A stretch of 64,000 nucleotides of DNA from Shinisaurus crocodilurus (Eukaryota > Chordata > Lepidosauria > Squamata > Shinisauridae). The stretch lies in contig CM037878.1 of NCBI GenBank assembly GCA_021292165.1, positions 620,001 to 684,000 on the forward strand, given 5' to 3'. Numbering within the stretch: position 1 is the first letter of the stretch; every line of letters starts with the position of its first letter. Below the pieces are notes generated by a model. The model was not told where the DNA came from and ran no database searches. It saw only the letters and a list, made by a program, of their open reading frames with translations. Both the position numbers and the translations under genes were made by a program. Shown piece by piece: positions 10,388 to 20,515 of this stretch.

Positions 10388-11288
10388 TGTGGAGAAAAAG
10401 AGCCTTTGGGGGTTCCTACATGCACGCACACACACCCTCATGTGTGAACCGGCTGGGGGCTGGGGGGGGGGAGGCGAGGTGTGCATGGTTCCTCTTGGTG
10501 GCGCCTAGAAGTCCTGAAACGCTGGAGACCCAGCTTTCAAATGCAAAAGCCGTGAGTCATGAGTCCCCCTCCCCTGCCTGGCCAGGTGAGGTTCGCCCTG
10601 ATTGGCTAAGAGGCAGCAGAGCTGCAGGAAGGAGGAGGGGAGGGGGAAAGAGCTATATTCCAAAGTGTGAGTTTTTGTTTCTTTGTCTTTGTCGTCGCAT
10701 GGTTGCTGCCGGCTGTTGGAGCAATGGCGGCAAGCCAAGCAGAGGCCCAAGCCTTCGGGTGGCCTCAGGATCCGACCCCAGGTAGCTCCTGGTGAAATTA
10801 GCTGAACGAGGGCTTCGGCAAGGCAAGCCTTGTGGAGGGCTACCCATCTCGGACCTTTGGGTAGGTGTGTAGTCTTCCTGGGCAGCAAGGCTGTGCTGGA
10901 TCCAACCCTGGAAGAGAACTGACCCCCAGGTAACTAGTTGTGTGCCAGGGAGATATAAAGAATCAGGTTTTGTTATTTTTGTAGCTCTATTACTTTGTAC
11001 CAAAGTGTCTCTCTCTATTTCGTGTGCTTCCCTCATTTCCCTATTCTTGTTGTAAAATGCTACCTGAATAAACCTTCTTTTGGTTTTTTTTACCCCACAT
11101 GGTGTTTGGGGATTGCTCTGTGGTTCCAGCAACTAAATCCAGGTTACAGTCAGAAAGGCAAGTCCCTGAACAGAGATTCAAGTAAGATTGCTTGGCAGTC
11201 TGGTACCTTGAGATCTCTGGGGGTCTTGGGTCCTTTGAGTAAGAAAGGGTAGGCTGTGGCGGGTCAGCCAGCCCCCCCTTCCTCCACA
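10388..11288 (+). mobile_element. 901 bp solo LTR
   Basis: Begins TGTGGAG and ends CTCCACA, a 7-base perfect terminal inverted repeat of TG...CA type, flanked by the exact 5 bp duplication AAACT (10383-10387 and 11289-11293). TATAAA at 10954-10959 lies about 110 bases before AATAAA at 11067-11072, fixing plus orientation and a U3-R-U5 layout. An inverted CCAAT box (GATTGGCT near 10598) and a poly-G run lie in U3. No internal retroviral sequence adjoins it. Confidence 0.85.
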
Positions 11289-11293
11289 AAACT

Positions 11294-11715
11294 GGAGAAA
11301 GCATGGCACACACAAAGCACTGTAAATTGGAGTGGATGTGCGTTTCGGCTGAAGTAACCTCCTTCCCCAGCCCCTTTTGTTACTGTGACTGGACTATCCC
11401 GGTCACGCCACACTTTCTTAGGACAAGCGCCCGTGAAATCTTTCTCCCTGCCCCGCCCTTACATGCTCACCCCAAACCTTTCTGTTCCTTTCCACTGGGA
11501 AAGGACTCCGATCTGCTTGTCCCAGGCCTCTCGGCCGCCTCGGCACCGCGGGACCCAGACCAGATCAGCACAGCCCGCCACGCGTGTCCGCTGCCTAGTG
11601 AACGTACTGGAACTGTCAGTTCAGCCACCAAGAGAAGGAAGCCAATTTCCCCATTCACTTTGCACGTGTTTGGTGTTCTACGTGTTTTGATTTCTAAACA
11701 CTGTACCAAGTTAAT
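11294..11715. other. Unassigned sequence
   Basis: Between a solo LTR and a SINE; no coding or repeat signal recognised. Confidence 0.4.
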
Positions 11716-11938
11716 TTAGGAACATAGGAACACAGGAAGCGGCCTGATCCTGAGTCAGACCCTTGGCCCATCCGGCCCAGTCTTGTCTACACGGGACTGG
11801 CAGCCGCGGCTCTCCCTCCAGGGTTGCAGGCAGGAATTCTTCCAGCCCTGCCTGGAGATGCCTCCGGGGATCGAGCCTGGGACCTTCTGCATGGAGAGCG
11901 GGGGGCTCTGCCGCCGAGCCATGGCCCCTTCCCTTGGC
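11716..11938 (-). mobile_element. tRNA-derived SINE, second family
   Basis: On the minus strand: a tRNA-like head (ATGGCTCGGCGGCAGAGCC, then GCAGAAGGTCCCAGGCTCGA with a B-box-like core), a body (CATCTCCAGGCAGGGCTGG) and a 3' end related to TATGTTCC. The same family is at 50283-50345 and 50496-50710 on the plus strand. CpG-rich and somewhat diverged. Confidence 0.75.
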
Positions 11939-12022
11939 CATTTCCCCTGATTAATGAATGTACACTTGAAATTCTTTACTGTGTTTAATAAATTCCTCTG
12001 TTATTGAAGGTGTGTGTGTGTG

Positions 12023-12144
12023 TCCCCTCGCCGGATCGTCACCTTGAAGTGGTGAGTGGGCTTGCGTGTTCCGATGAATCCTGTGAGCAATGCCGTCGGG
12101 AGCTATGTACTCCCAGTAGGGTCACCCATGGCGGTAAGGTCCGG
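12023..12144 (+). ncRNA. Candidate HDV-like self-cleaving ribozyme at the LINE 5' end
   Basis: The leader can be drawn with the nested HDV-like pairing order: P1 CCCCTC (12024-12029) with GAGTGGG (about 12054-12060, one bulge); P2 CCGGATC (12031-12037) with GGTCCGG (12138-12144, one G-U); P3 CACC (12040-12043) with GGTG (12051-12054) closing a 7-base loop; then a P4-type domain containing GGGAG/CTCCC (12098-12102/12110-12114); and a joining GGTAAG before the P2 3' strand. P1 begins at the LINE's 5' terminus, as in other LINEs whose 5' ends are cut by HDV-like ribozymes. P1 is imperfect, and the catalytic cytosine is not unambiguous (GGCGGTAAGG). Confidence 0.55.
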
Positions 12145-12683
12145 GGAGAGGAACCAGACAAAGAACGATCCAAAACATAAAGTCCTCAACGGCAGAACAG
12201 GCGGAAGATAATTAAACCTAAATTACAACGGCTGTGAAGGCGGATGAAGGCTGCAGCAGAGAATGGTTTTCCAATCGTCAGGGTAACCGTGCCATTGGAT
12301 CTCTGCCGTACTCTGTCAAGTTTGTGTGGTGATTCGTTGTGCACCGATCTCCCCACATAAAACAGTTTCACACACAGGCGTCTTCCAACCCAACCCACCC
12401 AACCCAACCCAACCAACCAAACAACAACAACAACAAAAAGTCCCATGGCGACTGGCGAATGGCAACGGGGGCAGGACTGTGAATCTGGAAGCCCCTAGTC
12501 ATGGACCAGCACATGGGCGGTGGATGCAGACTCAGTCGCCCTGTTCAAGGAACGAGGTAGTCGAGCAGCTCGGCAGCTGTATCCATGACTGAGCAGCCCT
12601 ATTTAGGATCCACTCTGCTCACCCCGTATGGGGAGGGGGCTAGAAAAGGTGCCCTAAACATAGTCTACCTCTTTCTCCCCTGA

Positions 12684-13853
12684 CTGGATTACCGCGTCCA
12701 GTGGGGTCACCATTTTAGCGGTCGAAAAAGACATTTGAATTTTGGAACATGGAATATACGGACATTGCTGGATAACATAGATAGTGAACGCCCTGAGCGT
12801 AGGACTGCTATTATTGCAAGGGAGCTGAGACGGTTTAAAATTGACATAGCAGCACTTCAAGAAACTCGAAGGGCAGGAGAGGGACAGCTGAAAGAAGAAA
12901 AAGGAGGTTATACCTTCTTCTGGAAAGGACTACCTGAGCAGGACCGACGAATACATGGTGTAGGCTTTGCCATCAAAAATGAACTAGTGAACTCTTTGTC
13001 AGAAGTTCCTACTGGCATTAACGAACGCCTGATAACTCTTCGATTAAAGCTCGCCAATAACCAACAGGTAACTATTTTGAGCGCTTATGCACCAACATTA
13101 GATGCTGATGATGACATCAAGGAAAGTTTTTACAGCCAGTTGGACACTCTCCTGTCAGAGATACCTAAGGAGGATAAAATTATCCTCCTGGGCGATTTTA
13201 ACGCAAGAGTCGGGCGTGACTTTGATTTATGGCCAGAAACTATTGGAAAAGACGGAGTTGGTAATAGCAACCCGAACGGACTCTTACTTTTGTCTATATG
13301 TGCAGAGCATAATCTCACTATCACAAACACGCTCTTTCGACAAAAGAATAAGTTTAAAACATCATGGCAGCACCCACGGTCAAAGCACTGGCATCTTCTG
13401 GATTATGTAATTGTCCGTGCTAGAGATCGCCGTGATGTACTTCTTACTAGGGCCATGGTGAGTGCCAACGACTGCTGGACAGAGCACCGACTAATCCGGT
13501 CCACTATGGTTATCAACATTGCTCCCAAACGTAGGCTTCAAGGAAGGAAACCAAGGCGTAAAATGAACATCCAAGTCCTTCAAGATCCTATTAAGCAAAC
13601 TCATCTTCAATCACTTCTTAAGGAACATCTACCTACGGAACCTCCTGACAACATTGAGGACCATTGGTCTAAGCTGAAAACCTCCATTACTGCAGCTTGT
13701 GAACAAACTATTGGATATGAAACTAAGAAACATCAGGATTGGTTTGATGAAAATGACAATGAGATTAAATATATAATTGACCAAAAAAGGAAAGCCTTCC
13801 AAATATGGCAAAATGATATTAACTGCGCTGCCAAGAAAAAAAACCTACGCTAG
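12684..13853 (+). pseudogene. LINE ORF, endonuclease part (before frameshift)
   Basis: The frame opens after a stop at 12681. No in-frame ATG precedes the first catalytic block, which follows TTG 12735, so the original start is unclear or lost. Counting from TTG: TWNIRT at 5-10, ALQETRR with the metal-binding E at 43, SAYAPT at 117, LLGDFNARVG with D154 and N156, SWQHPRSKHWHLLDYVIV with D223, and NDCWTEHRLI, where the usual terminal SDH motif reads TEH. These are the apurinic-endonuclease motifs that nick target DNA for target-primed reverse transcription. The frame ends 7 codons after an A-rich run (about 13832-13840), where a one-base indel shifts it into the reverse transcriptase frame. 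Confidence 0.88.
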
Positions 13854-15921
13854 CGCAAAGGCTGAGGTCCAAAGAAGAACAAGAGAACTTAAGAACGCTT
13901 GGTGGAAAAAGAAAGCTGAAGAAATTCAACAACTTGCAGAATCTCATGATGCACGGGGCTTTTTTAAGGCCACAAGGGCCATTTATGGACCAAAAACCTA
14001 TGGTACAAACCCTTTACAATCAAAAGATGGCACCAAACTCTTAAAAGACAAAGAGTCTATTGCACTGCGTTGGAAAGAGCATTATTATGACCTTTTAAAT
14101 CGTAAGTCTAAGGTGGATAATGAGATTTTTTCGCAAATCCCGCAAAAACAAATTAAAGAGGAACTTGCAATACTCCCCACTTTGGATGAAGTAAAAAAAG
14201 CCATTAATCAAATGAAGAACAACAAAGCTAGTGGACCAGATGGGATTCCTGCTGAAATCTTTAAAGAAGGGGGCCCCGAACTTGTACAACATCTTCATAA
14301 ACTCATCGAAAAAATCTGGATAAGAGAAGAGATCCCAGAAGACTTCAGGGATGCCATAATTATCACCCTCTTTAAGAAGGGTGATAGAACAGACTGTGGA
14401 AACTATCGGGGCATCTCTCTCTTAGCAACCGCAGGTAAAATATTTGCTAGGATTCTCGCAAACCGTCTTCTATCTATTTCAGAAGAGATCCTCCCTGAAA
14501 CTCAATATGGTTTCCGCCCCTCTAGAGGGACAGTAGACATGATTTTTACTGCACGTCAGCTCCAAGAAAAATGCCGGGAGCAAAATCAACCCCTTTATAT
14601 GGCATTTATCGATTTGGCTAAGGCCTTTGATACTGTAGACCGTACAGCTCTCTGGACTATCCTTATGAAAATTGGATGCCCCAATAAATTTGTGAATATC
14701 TTGCGACTTCTCCATGACAACATGACGGCAACGGTTTTGGACAACAACGGCTCTCATGGTGCTCCATTTAAAGTGGGATCAGGTGTTAAACAGGGATGTG
14801 TTATCGCCCCAACATTATTTGCCATTTTCATCGCCATGGTTTTACATCTTGTCGAGGGGAAACTTCCCACCGGTGTGGGAATTATATATCGAACAGATGG
14901 AAAGCTTTTTAATCTCAGCAGGCTGAAAGCAAAAAGTAAGGTAATTACAACCTCCGTAGTGGAACTTCAGTATGCTGATGATAATGTGGTCTCCGCACAT
15001 TCAGAGGATGATCTCCAAACTATCCTAAATGCTTTTGCAGAAGCATACGAAAAACTTGGTCTCTCACTTAACATCAAAAAAACCAAAGTGCTTCATCAGC
15101 AAGTGCAAGCCAATCCTTTGGTGATGCCATCTATCCAGCTTGGCGGGACAATACTGGAAAATGTCGATCATTTTCTCTATCTTGGCAGCTATCTTTCTGT
15201 TACAGCTAACATCGACAGTGAAATCCAGCATCGTCTGAGCTCCGCAAGTGCCGCATTTTCTCGAATGAAACATAGAGTGTTCGAGGATCGGGATATTTGT
15301 AAGAAGACCAAAACACTGGTTTATGAAGCCATTGTATTACCAACTTTATTGTATGCCTGCGAAACATGGACTATCTATAAACGTCACTTCCACCTCCTTG
15401 AAAGGTTTCATCAACGTTGCCTCCGGAAAATCCTGCGAATTACTTGGGAAGATAGGCGAACAAATGTCAGTGTACTGGAAGAAGCAAAGACTACTAGCAT
15501 TGAAAAAATGATCCTTCAACGCCAACTTCAGTGGACCGGTCATGTTGTTCGAATGCCTGACTGCCGTCTCCCAAAGCAGTTACTTTACTCCCAACTCAAG
15601 GATGGAAAGCGGAATATCGGTGGTCAATATAAGAGGTTTAAAGATGTTCATAAGGCTAATCTAAAAAAATGCAATATAAACATCGAAAACTGGGAAGCTC
15701 TGGCCCATGAACGATCTAAATGGAGGTTGGCCTTTCACAAAGGTTCCATGGACTTTGAAGAAGCCCGAGTGCAAGGTGAAAGGGAGAAACGTGCTAAGCG
15801 AAAAGCACGTCAAATGAATCCTTTACAGGACCATCTTCCATCTGGTAACCTGTGTCCTCACTGTGGGAAGCTGTGTGGATCTAGAATTGGCCTCCACAGT
15901 CACTTACGGACCCATTGCTAG
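13838..15921 (+). pseudogene. LINE ORF, reverse transcriptase and zinc-finger part
   Basis: Continues the endonuclease frame after the indel (open from 13777). In the 714-residue frame: NNKASGPDGIPAEIF at 148, FRDAIIITLFKKGDRTDCGNYR at 190-211, QYGFRPSRGTVD at 243, motif A FIDLAKAFDTVD with D279 and D285, GVKQGCVIAPTLF at 336, catalytic YADD at 399-402, then ACETWT and LQWTGHVVRMPDCRLPK. The last ~22 residues hold a C2H2-type finger (CPHCGKLCGSRIGLHSHLRTH). All catalytic blocks are intact, so apart from the one-base shift this would be a complete polyprotein; the element is likely young. Confidence 0.9.
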
Positions 15922-16000
15922 AGTCTACACAATCTTCTTTAGAATTTCCTCCTTTTATCCCGGAAGACAATCTTACTCGGTCACGAGTGATCGCCTGATG

Positions 16001-16002
<2 letters not shown>

Positions 16003-16072
<70 letters not shown>
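16003..16072. repeat. TG microsatellite followed by AG microsatellite
   Basis: About 15 TG units then about 20 AG units, directly after the LINE 3' end. The TG part is the remainder of the LINE's target tract. Confidence 0.92.
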
Positions 16073-16075
<3 letters not shown>

Positions 16076-16345
16076 CTTGGGTCTCCTCCAGCCAGATGCC
16101 CTATTGCCAAACTTAAAAGGTCCCTTAAGGGATGCGTATCTTGAGAACATGCGCATGTTTGTACACACGTCTCAAGGAGCACATTCACTAACAGTGAGAT
16201 GCTGCCTTGGCAGAAAGGAGAGGCCCGTGGGCCCTGTGATTTGGCCGAGCCACGGCCTGGTTTGTGGAGGCTGAATCTGCACTGGAGCTTGCACAGGGTG
16301 GCCTTATGACCTGCCTCACACAGGCCAGCAAGACACGGCCTAAAG

Positions 16346-17266
16346 CAGTGATGGCGAACCTTTTTGAGCCCGAGTGCCCAAACTGCAACACAAAACCAAC
16401 TTATTTATTTCAAAGTGCCAACACTGCAATTAAACCTGAATACCGAGGTTTTAATTTTAGAAAAGCAACTCATACAGTTGTCTGAACTAATTAACATCTT
16501 TTGTCTTAAAAGAAAAACACAATAACAGAGCTTTCAATAATACAAACAGTTTTTTGTTGGAAAAAAGGTCAACTCAAAAAATTATTATAGTACTACATTG
16601 AACACATAGCCTGAAGGGAATTTATACAAACTTTTAAAATAATTAGGCACATGTATTTTTGGATAAGGGATTCTCAACTTGTAATATGATTCTATGCCAG
16701 ACTGAAATTGTATGGGGCAAGCTTTACCCCGGGTCCTTTCCCTGCTTCTACAGGTGTCAGATTAGTAAAAGTAAAAGTCAACCTGTACTAGGATGAGCAA
16801 GATAAACAAGAAAATGAAACGTGCTTAACACATTTTAAACACTTTATGTCTTGGACTGCAAACACTGAATTAGGTAAAAGTTTGCATTGGGCATGCTTTT
16901 GCACAATTAATGTGATTTTTGCTGTTGCATGCATGCTGATAATTTGTCAAACCTTGGCTCATACTCCGTTAGTTTGAGAGCAACACATGCAGCACTCAGG
17001 TCAACTGTTAGGGCTTTATATCCAAGCCATGCTCTGTACATCATTCTTCAAAATCTTTTAAATGTGATAACGATGTAGAAAAGAATTCTGTAACAGGAAT
17101 TCTAGAATAAAATCATTCTGTTCCACACTGTGAGAAAGAACAAAATCATTAGTGTTTTGCAGAAGGGGACAGTCTTTTCGCAATCTGGTGACCAATGGCT
17201 TGAGTGCCCACAGAGAGGTCCTTGCGTGCCAGCTGTGGCACCCGTGCCATAGGTTTGCCATCACTG
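16346..17266 (+). mobile_element. Non-autonomous hAT element, copy A
   Basis: 921 bp with termini CAGTGATGGCGAACC and (reversed) CAGTGATGGCAAACC, flanked by the exact 8 bp duplication GCCTAAAG (16338-16345 and 17267-17274). AT-rich interior without a transposase frame. The copy at 20516-22053 is in opposite orientation and shares the interior. Confidence 0.92.
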
Positions 17267-17274
17267 GCCTAAAG

Positions 17275-17425
17275 CCACCTGGCTGAAGCAAGGTAGGCCT
17301 GGACCAATCAGTAACCAGATGGGAGACCACCTGAGGACCCCCCCCCCCATGTGCGCCACCTTGGATTCCATGGTGGAAAGAAGGTGGAGTATAGATATAC
17401 TACATAAATGCAATTCCTGGACCAC
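17275..17425 (+). mobile_element. 5S rRNA-derived SINE fragment
   Basis: CTGAAGCAAGGTAGGCCTGG and AGATGGGAGACCACCTG align with the 3' half of 5S rRNA (the region holding the internal promoter C box), followed by a poly-C run and a non-5S body, GGTGGAAAGAAGGTGGAGTA. The hAT copy A sits at its 5' side, so the SINE is older. Diverged. Confidence 0.6.
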
Positions 17426-17454
17426 CACCCCTCCTCAGGCATTTCCAGATGAGG

Positions 17455-17605
17455 CTTCTATATTTCACAGAATTTTATGGGGGTGTCTAGACATGGTTGT
17501 CTTTCGCTTGTAACTGTCCTGTGTTTCCCCACCACTTTCCCCATTTTCTTCTTTCCACAAAAATCCGCTGAGGAGGAGGAGACAGAAAGCCTTTGGACTG
17601 GGAGC
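17455..17605 (-). repeat. Unclassified interspersed repeat, copy 1
   Basis: On the minus strand it shares GGAAAGAAGAAAATGG-like, AAAGTGGTGGGGAAAC-like, AAGACAACCATGTC-like and AAAATTCTGTGAA words with 22400-22530 (plus). The same terminal words occur once more at 55240-55300. No coding seen. Confidence 0.5.
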
Positions 17606-18168
17606 CCCCCCCCCCCCGGTCTGGAAGCACCCTTGGACACAGACCCTTGTTCTTCTGCAGGCCCACGCAGGCATCGCCATCTCCCGTGGGGCCGTGCCCC
17701 AGTTCCTCAGCAGGGAGGCGCCCACTGCGGCTGGAGGAGCAGGACTGGCCCAAGGCTCCGCGCGGGGGCTCTTGCCATCTGCCTTCAGAAGGGAAGCTTC
17801 ACTGGAGCCATGCAAAGCACATCCTGGCCAACGGGAATTTCCAAGAGAAGGAGAAGGCTGCCATGGAGTTTGACCTGGCTGAGGACATTCAGGGCACAGC
17901 TCCAGTTTGGAGAGTGGGCCGCCTGAAAAATCGGTGACTCTTAGTCTTAACTGACTGTGTGTGCAAAACTGGAAGATGATGAAGGTGTCGTTTCCTTTGT
18001 CTTCTCCCCCCACGGTGAAAAGGATCTTCTCAGCAGATGGTCGTAGTACTAGTACGACCTAGTCAAAGAGCCATTTTCTGTGGCTCAGGCAAAACAGCCA
18101 AGAGCAGCGCAGCAATGCTGTGCCTTCTGACCATCCCTTGCTGGGCTCTGGGGCACAATAAGTCACAG
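17606..18168. other. Unassigned sequence
   Basis: Contains a 7-base-arm inverted repeat (GGTCGTA/TACGACC near 18039-18059) but nothing else recognised. Confidence 0.4.
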
Positions 18169-18350
18169 AAAGGGCTGGCCACTGGCACCGCGGTGGCAGT
18201 CGGGGGCTCTGATCCAATTACACAGGACCAGTGTGAAAGGGGATTTTATGTGGTCACTTGTCTCGACCACATGGGTTACTTGCAGCTGGCCTGAGGCTGG
18301 AGACTGGTGCCCCCCCCCCCCCGCAACCTCCATTTTCAACCTTTCCAGCC

Positions 18351-18446
18351 ATGGCCAAACTGAAAATCAGTGAGAGCGCTGTAAACGGCAACTTCCTGCT
18401 GGCCATCTCCAACTTAATCAGCAAAGTAATGAGCCAGCATAAGTAA
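18351..18446 (+). other. Conserved 31-codon frame in S (three copies)
   Basis: GCCATGG context start; the frame begins MAKLKISESAVNGNF and ends SQHK at TAA. It is repeated at 19375-19470 and 20398-20493. I do not recognise it. Conservation here follows from recent duplication and says nothing about selection. It could be part of an exon-derived or repeat-derived sequence. Confidence 0.3.
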
Positions 18447-18472
18447 TCCTTTGTTCGTTGCTTTATATCAGG

Positions 18473-19190
18473 TTTGAAATTTACTTTATGCTCTAGTCTT
18501 AAAGAGAATTTTTATAAGATGATGTATCGTTGGTACTTGTCGCCGGAGAAATTGGCTAGAATGTATAGCGGTGCATCAGATATATGTTGGAAATGTGAAC
18601 AACAGGAAGGAACCTTTTATCATATGTGGTGGACATGTAAGAAAGCTAAAAGTTTTTGGGTTGAAATTCATTTATTAATGCAAAAGATTTTAAGGATTAC
18701 TTTTCAATTGAAACCAGAGGCTTTTCTATTGGGAATAATGGACAGTCAGCTAGAAGGAAGATATGGAACTTTATTTTTATACATGACAACGGCAGCGAGA
18801 CTACTATATGCACAGAAGTGAAAAGGTCCAGCAGTGCCTACGATAGAAGAATGGTTGGTCAAGATGCTGGAGCTGGCAGAGATGGCCAAACTTACATCAC
18901 TAATTAGAGAAAGGACAACATCTGCATTTATTATTGAGTGGAAACCTCTAATTGACTTTTTGCAGAGACTGGAAAATAATGATTTGTTTGTTTGTGGATT
19001 TATGGAATAATAAGTGAATCTGGGACAATGGGAAGAAAGAGATTTCTCATTTGGATTATCGAGTAAGAAAAATTATTGTTACCTGTATTTGCTGTAGAAG
19101 AAAAATCGGAGGTCTATTTTGTTTTGTTAATTGTTATATGTTTGATATTATGTGTCTGTTTTATATAGAAATAAAAAAAATTGGACAATC
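18473..19190 (+). pseudogene. L1 ORF2 C-terminal fragment, array unit 1
   Basis: Reads MYRWYLSPEKLARMY, a zinc-knuckle-like region (CWKCEQQEGTFYHMWWTC), KKAKSFWVEIH, and after an in-frame stop at about 18819 continues VPTIEEWLVKMLELAEMAKL to a stop near 19008. These are the conserved C-terminal blocks of vertebrate L1 ORF2. A 3' UTR ends in AATAAAAAAAATTGG. 5'-truncated. Confidence 0.85.
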
Positions 19191-19496
19191 AAGAAAGGGC
19201 TGGCCACTGGCACCGCGGTGGCAGTCGGGGGCTCTGATCCAATTACACAGGACCAGTGTGAAAGGGGATTTTTTGTGGCCACTTGTCTCGACCACATGGG
19301 TTACTTGCAGCTGGCCTGAGGCTGGAGACTGGTGCCCCCCCCCCCCGCAACCTCCATTTTCAACCTTTCCAGCCATGGCCAAACTGAAAATCAGTGAGAG
19401 CGCTGTAAACGGCAACTTCCTGCTGGCCATCTCCAACTTAATCAGCAAAGTAATGAGCCAGCATAAGTAATCCTTTGTTCGTTGCTTTATATCAGG

Positions 19497-20215
19497 TTTG
19501 AAATTTACTTTATGCTCTAGTCTTAAAGAGAATTTTTATAAGATGATGTATCGTTGGTACTTGTCGCCGGAGAAATTGGCTAGAATGTATAGCGGTGCAT
19601 CAGATATATGTTGGAAATGTGAACAACAGGAAGGAACCTTTTATCATATGTGGTGGACATGTAAGAAAGCTAAAAGTTTTTGGGTTGAAATTCATTTATT
19701 AATGCAAAAGATTTTAAGGATTACTTTTCAATTGAAACCAGAGGCTTTTCTATTGGGAATAATGGACAGTCAGCTAGAAGGAAGATATGGAACTTTATTT
19801 TTATACATGACAACGGCAGCGAGACTACTATATGCACAGAAGTGAAAAGGTCCAGCAGTGCCTACGATAGAAGAATGGTTGGTCAAGATGCTGGAGCTGG
19901 CAGAGATGGCCAAACTTACATCACTAATTAGAGAAAGGACAACATCTGCATTTATTATTGAGTGGAAACCTCTAATTGACTTTTTGCAGAGACTGGAAAA
20001 TAATGATTTGTTTGTTTGTGGATTTATGGAATAATAAGTGAATCTGGGACAATGGGAAGAAAGAGATTTCTCATTTGGATTATCGAGTAAGAAAAATTAT
20101 TGTTACCTGTATTTGCTGTAGAAGAAAAATCGGAGGTCTATTTTGTTTTGTTAATTGTTATATGTTTGATATTATGTGTCTGTTTTATATAGAAATAAAA
20201 AAAATTGGACAATCA
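19497..20215 (+). pseudogene. L1 ORF2 C-terminal fragment, array unit 2
   Basis: Second unit of the array; carries the same in-frame stop as unit 1, so both derive from one already broken L1 insertion rather than from two retrotransposition events. Confidence 0.85.
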
Positions 20216-20515
20216 AGAAAGGGCTGGCCACTGGCACCGCGGTGGCAGTCGGGGGCTCTGATCCAATTACACAGGACCAGTGTGAAAGGGGATTTTTTGT
20301 GGCCACTTGTCTCGACCACATGGGTTACTTGCAGCTGGCCTGAGGCTGGAGACTGGTGCCCCCCCCCCCGCAACCTCCATTTTCAACCTTTCCAGCCATG
20401 GCCAAACTGAAAATCAGTGAGAGCGCTGTAAACGGCAACTTCCTGCTGGCCATCTCCAACTTAATCAGCAAAGTAATGAGCCAGCATAAGTAATCCTTTG
20501 TTCGTTGCTTTATAT

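Larger units (their letters stand above)
12023..16002 (+). mobile_element. Full-length APE-type LINE, nearly intact
   Basis: About 3.98 kb from TCCCCTCGCC to the terminal GATGATG, inserted in a TG microsatellite (TG repeats on both sides). It has a ~660 bp 5' leader, an apurinic endonuclease domain, a reverse transcriptase, a C-terminal zinc finger and a short 3' UTR ending in GAT units. One frame change near 13835 is the only clear break. A 5'-truncated, nearly identical sister lies at 45015-45911. I cannot place the clade with confidence; RTE-, Vingi- or Ingi-like groups are candidates. It is not a BovB, judging by the different C-terminus. Confidence 0.9.
18169..20515 (+). repeat. Tandem array alternating a 300 bp sequence (S) and L1 3' ends
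   Basis: Period 1024 bp. Order: S 18169-18471, L1 18473-19190, S 19193-19495, L1 19497-20215, partial S 20217-20515. The two L1 segments look identical by eye. S2 and S3 share TTTTTTGTGGCC where S1 has TTTTATGTGGTC, so S2/S3 derive from the latest duplication. Poly-C length also varies. The array ends at the target of the next hAT element. Confidence 0.92.

Noticed and set aside
10724..10782. Short exon with good start context and CAG/GTAGCT donor
   Set aside because: It lies in the U3 part of a solo LTR with its own TATA and polyadenylation signals; chance or LTR-derived.
12023..16002. BovB/RTE LINE assignment
   Set aside because: The C-terminal region and zinc finger do not match BovB as I know it; clade left open.
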